Assembly: GCA_032718475.1 (NCBI GenBank)
Contig: JAUCBJ010007162.1
Location: forward strand, 62,001 to 126,000
Direction of reading: 5' to 3'
Length of the DNA stretch: 64,000 nt
Source: Nemertoderma westbladi
Lineage: Eukaryota; Xenacoelomorpha; Nemertodermatida; Nemertodermatidae
Shown here: positions 61,801-64,000 of the stretch, one piece after another
Numbering within the stretch: position 1 is the first letter of the stretch
How the letters are laid out: each line of letters starts with the position of its first letter
Position numbers and translations under genes: made by a program
Notes under the pieces: model-generated
The model's database searches: none
Told to the model about the DNA's origin: nothing
What the model saw: the letters and a program-made list of their open reading frames with translations, nothing else

Positions 61801-64000
61801 ACCTCTTTACTAACTTACAATATTGTAACCTCTTTACTAACTTACATCCTTGTAACCTCTGTAGTCCATATGGGTTGTAACCTCTTTACTAACTTACAAT
61901 CTTGTAACCTCTTTACTAACTTACATTCTTGTAACCTCTGTAGCCCGTTTGGGTTGTAACCCCTTTACTAACTTACATTCTTGTAACCTCTGTAGTCCAT
62001 ATGGGTTGTAACCTCTTTACTAAATTACATTCTTGTAACCTCTGTAGTCCATATGGGTTGTAACCTCTTTACTAACTTACATTCTTGTAACCTCTGTAGT
62101 CCATATGGGTTGTAACCTCTTTACTAACTTACATTCTTGTAACCTCTGTAGCCCGTTTGGGTTATAACCTCTTTACTAACTTACATTCTTGTAACCTTTG
62201 TAGTCCATATGGGTTGTAACCTCTTTACTAACTTACAATCTTGTAACCTCTTTATTAACTTACATTCTTGTAACCTCTGTAGCCTGTTTGGGTTATAACC
62301 TCTTTACTAACTTACATTCTTGTAACCTTTGTAGTCCATATGGGTTGTAACCTCTTTACTAACTTACATTCTTGTAACCTCTGTAGTCCATATGGGTTGT
62401 AACCTCTTTACTAACTTACAATCTTGTAACCTCTTTACTAACTTACAATCTTGTAACCTCTTTATTAACTTACATTCTTGTAACCTCTGTAGTCCATATG
62501 GGTTGTAACGTCTTTACTAACTTACATTCTTGTAACCTCTGTAGTCCATATGGGTTTTAACCTCTTTACTAACTTACAATCTTGTAACCTCTGTAGTCCA
62601 TATGGGTTGTAACCTCTTTACTAACTAACTTACATTCTTGTAACCTCTTTACTAACTTACAATCTTGTAACCTCTTTATTAACTTACAATCTTGTAACCT
62701 CTTCACTTCTATTCTTGTAATCTCTGTAGTCCATATGGGTTGTAACCTCTTTACTAACTTACATTCTTGTAACCTCTTTACTAACTTACAATCTTGTAAC
62801 CTCTTTATTAACTTACAATCTTGTAACCTCTTTATTAACTTACAATCTTGTAACCTCTTTACTAACTTACATTCTTGTAACCTCTTTACTAACTTACAAT
62901 CTTGTAACCTCTTTATTAACTTACATTCTTGTAACCTCTGTAGTCCATATGGGTTGTAACGTCTTTACTAACTTACATTCTTGTAACCTCTGTAGTCCAT
63001 ATGGGTTTTAACCTCTTTACTAACTTACAATCTTGTAACCTCTTTACTAACTTACAATCTTGTAACCTCTTTATTAACTTACATTCTTGTAACCTCTGTA
63101 TAGTCCATATGGGTTGTAACCTCTTTACTAACTTACATTCTTGTAACCTCTTTACTAACTTACAATCTTGTAACCTCTTTATTAACTTACATTCTTGTAA
63201 CCTCTGTAGTCCATATGGGTTGTAACCTCTTTACTAACTTACATTCTTGTAACCTCTTTACTAACTTACAATCTTGTAACCTCTTTATTAACTTACAATC
63301 TTGTAACCTCTTTATTAACTTACAATCTATTAACCTCTTTACTAACTTACAATCTTGTAACATCTTTATTAACTTACATTCTTGTAACCTCTGTAGTCCA
63401 TATGGGTTGTAACCTCTTTAGTAACTTACATCCTTGTAACCTCTGTAGTCCATATGGGTTGTAACCTCTTTACAAACTTACAATCTTGTAACCTCTTTAT
63501 TAACTTACATTCTTGTAACCTCTGTAGTCCATATGGGTTGTAACCTCTTTACTAACTTACATTCTTGTAACCTCTGTAGTCCATATGGGTTGTAACCTCT
63601 TTACTAACTTACATTCTTGTAAACTCTGTAGTCCATATGGGTTGTAACCTCTTTACTAACTTACAATCTTGTAACCTCTTTACTAACTTACATCCTTGTA
63701 ACCTCTGTAGTCCATATGGGTTGTAACCTCTTTACTAACTTACAATCTTGTAACCTCTTTACTAACTTACATTCTTGTAACCTCTGTAGCCCGTTTGGTT
63801 TGTAACCTCTTTACTAACTTACATTCTTGTAACCTCTGTAGTCCATATGGGTTGTAACCTCTTTACTAACTTACATTCTTGTAACCTCTGTAGTCCGTAT
63901 GGGTTGTAACCTCTTTACTAACTTACATTCTTGTAACCTCTTTACTAACTTACAATCTTGTAACCTCTTTATTAACTTACATTCTTGTAACCTCTGTAGT
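58856..64000. repeat. minisatellite, ~27-bp TTGTAACCTCTTTACTAACTT units
   Basis: A >5.1-kb array running off the right edge. Two unit types alternate irregularly: TTGTAACCTCTTTACTAACT plus TACAATC/TACATTC (27 bp), and TTGTAACCTCTGTAGTCCAT plus ATGGG (25 bp). Higher-order blocks repeat (for example 60519-60770 versus 60760-61000, and 61400-61480 versus 62130-62210). Because 27 is divisible by three, open frames such as MGCNLFTNLHSCNLFTNLQS recur; they are artefacts. A LINE 3' end interrupts it at about 59655-60302. Confidence 0.95.
59655..60302 (+). pseudogene. RTE-type LINE E, 3' end inside the minisatellite
   Basis: Encodes VDDFCYLGSWIRKSGEDLRI, KVRLFRAAVVPVLLYGSPCW, FTRMLRRVHCVKYNAH and on to VDKPAQHS with stop at 60257-60259. 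This is the intact C-terminal ~190 residues of the LINE A/B/D family. The 3' tail is (AGT)n, merging with AGTCCATATGGGTT of the array. The RT catalytic part is missing (5' truncation). Confidence 0.93.

Noticed and set aside
60519-63412. Repeated MGCNLFTNLHSCNLFTN frames
   Set aside because: Produced by a 27-bp unit divisible by three; frames restart at each ATATGGG and end at TAG of GTAGTCC.

Overview
The window is invertebrate metazoan nuclear DNA: AT-rich, intron-containing and dominated by transposable elements. A POU class IV homeobox gene, spliceosomal introns, RTE-type LINEs, Copia and BEL/Pao LTR elements, Helitrons, MITEs and tRNA-derived SINEs all point to an animal. I cannot name the species or phylum from the sequence. 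Nothing prokaryotic is present (no operons, CRISPR arrays or phage genes).

Host genes. Two are supported. On the + strand at the left end are the 3' exons of a POU4/Brn-3/unc-86 transcription factor (1270-1504 and 1965-2277, with a likely earlier exon at 687-743). It is preceded by a minisatellite whose unit carries splice-site-like sequence. On the - strand a four-exon 3' portion of a gene runs from 58762 down to a stop at 42034. Its splice phases agree and it encodes a repeat-rich protein resembling SAXO/FAM154 axonemal microtubule proteins. A 152-codon open frame with two CxxC pairs (34444-33986, -) is a weaker candidate.

Layout. 1-2.5 kb: minisatellite and POU4. 4.65-9.37 kb: complete Copia element with identical-length LTRs and an intact 1333-codon polyprotein. 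10.4-40.7 kb: a broken palindrome. Segments a, b, c, d on the left (10373-10832, 11545-12326, 14392-14638, 25549-25757) recur inverted and in mirror order on the right (27487-27693, 36263-36505, 38610-39400, 40290-40744). The left arm was invaded by an RTE LINE with a 131-bp target duplication, and that LINE was then invaded by an 8-kb composite BEL-type element (16107-24072). The right arm holds head-to-tail Helitron-like units, a ~147-bp tandem array and a 1.1-kb GAGCC satellite. 42.0-58.8 kb: the SAXO-like gene, whose large introns hold three RTE-type LINEs, two SINEs, three MITEs, a 773-bp direct duplication that cuts through an exon, and a TGTC microsatellite. 58.86-64 kb: a minisatellite (~27-bp units) running off the window, with one LINE 3' end embedded.

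The elements form a readable insertion history (SINE, then LINE and TTAA MITE; LINE, then BEL; LINE, then 28-bp-TIR MITE). No new gene system is evident. The most notable items are the broken palindrome, the chimeric BEL element with its coiled-coil Gag-like ORF, the splice-site minisatellite, and the duplication inside the SAXO-like gene.
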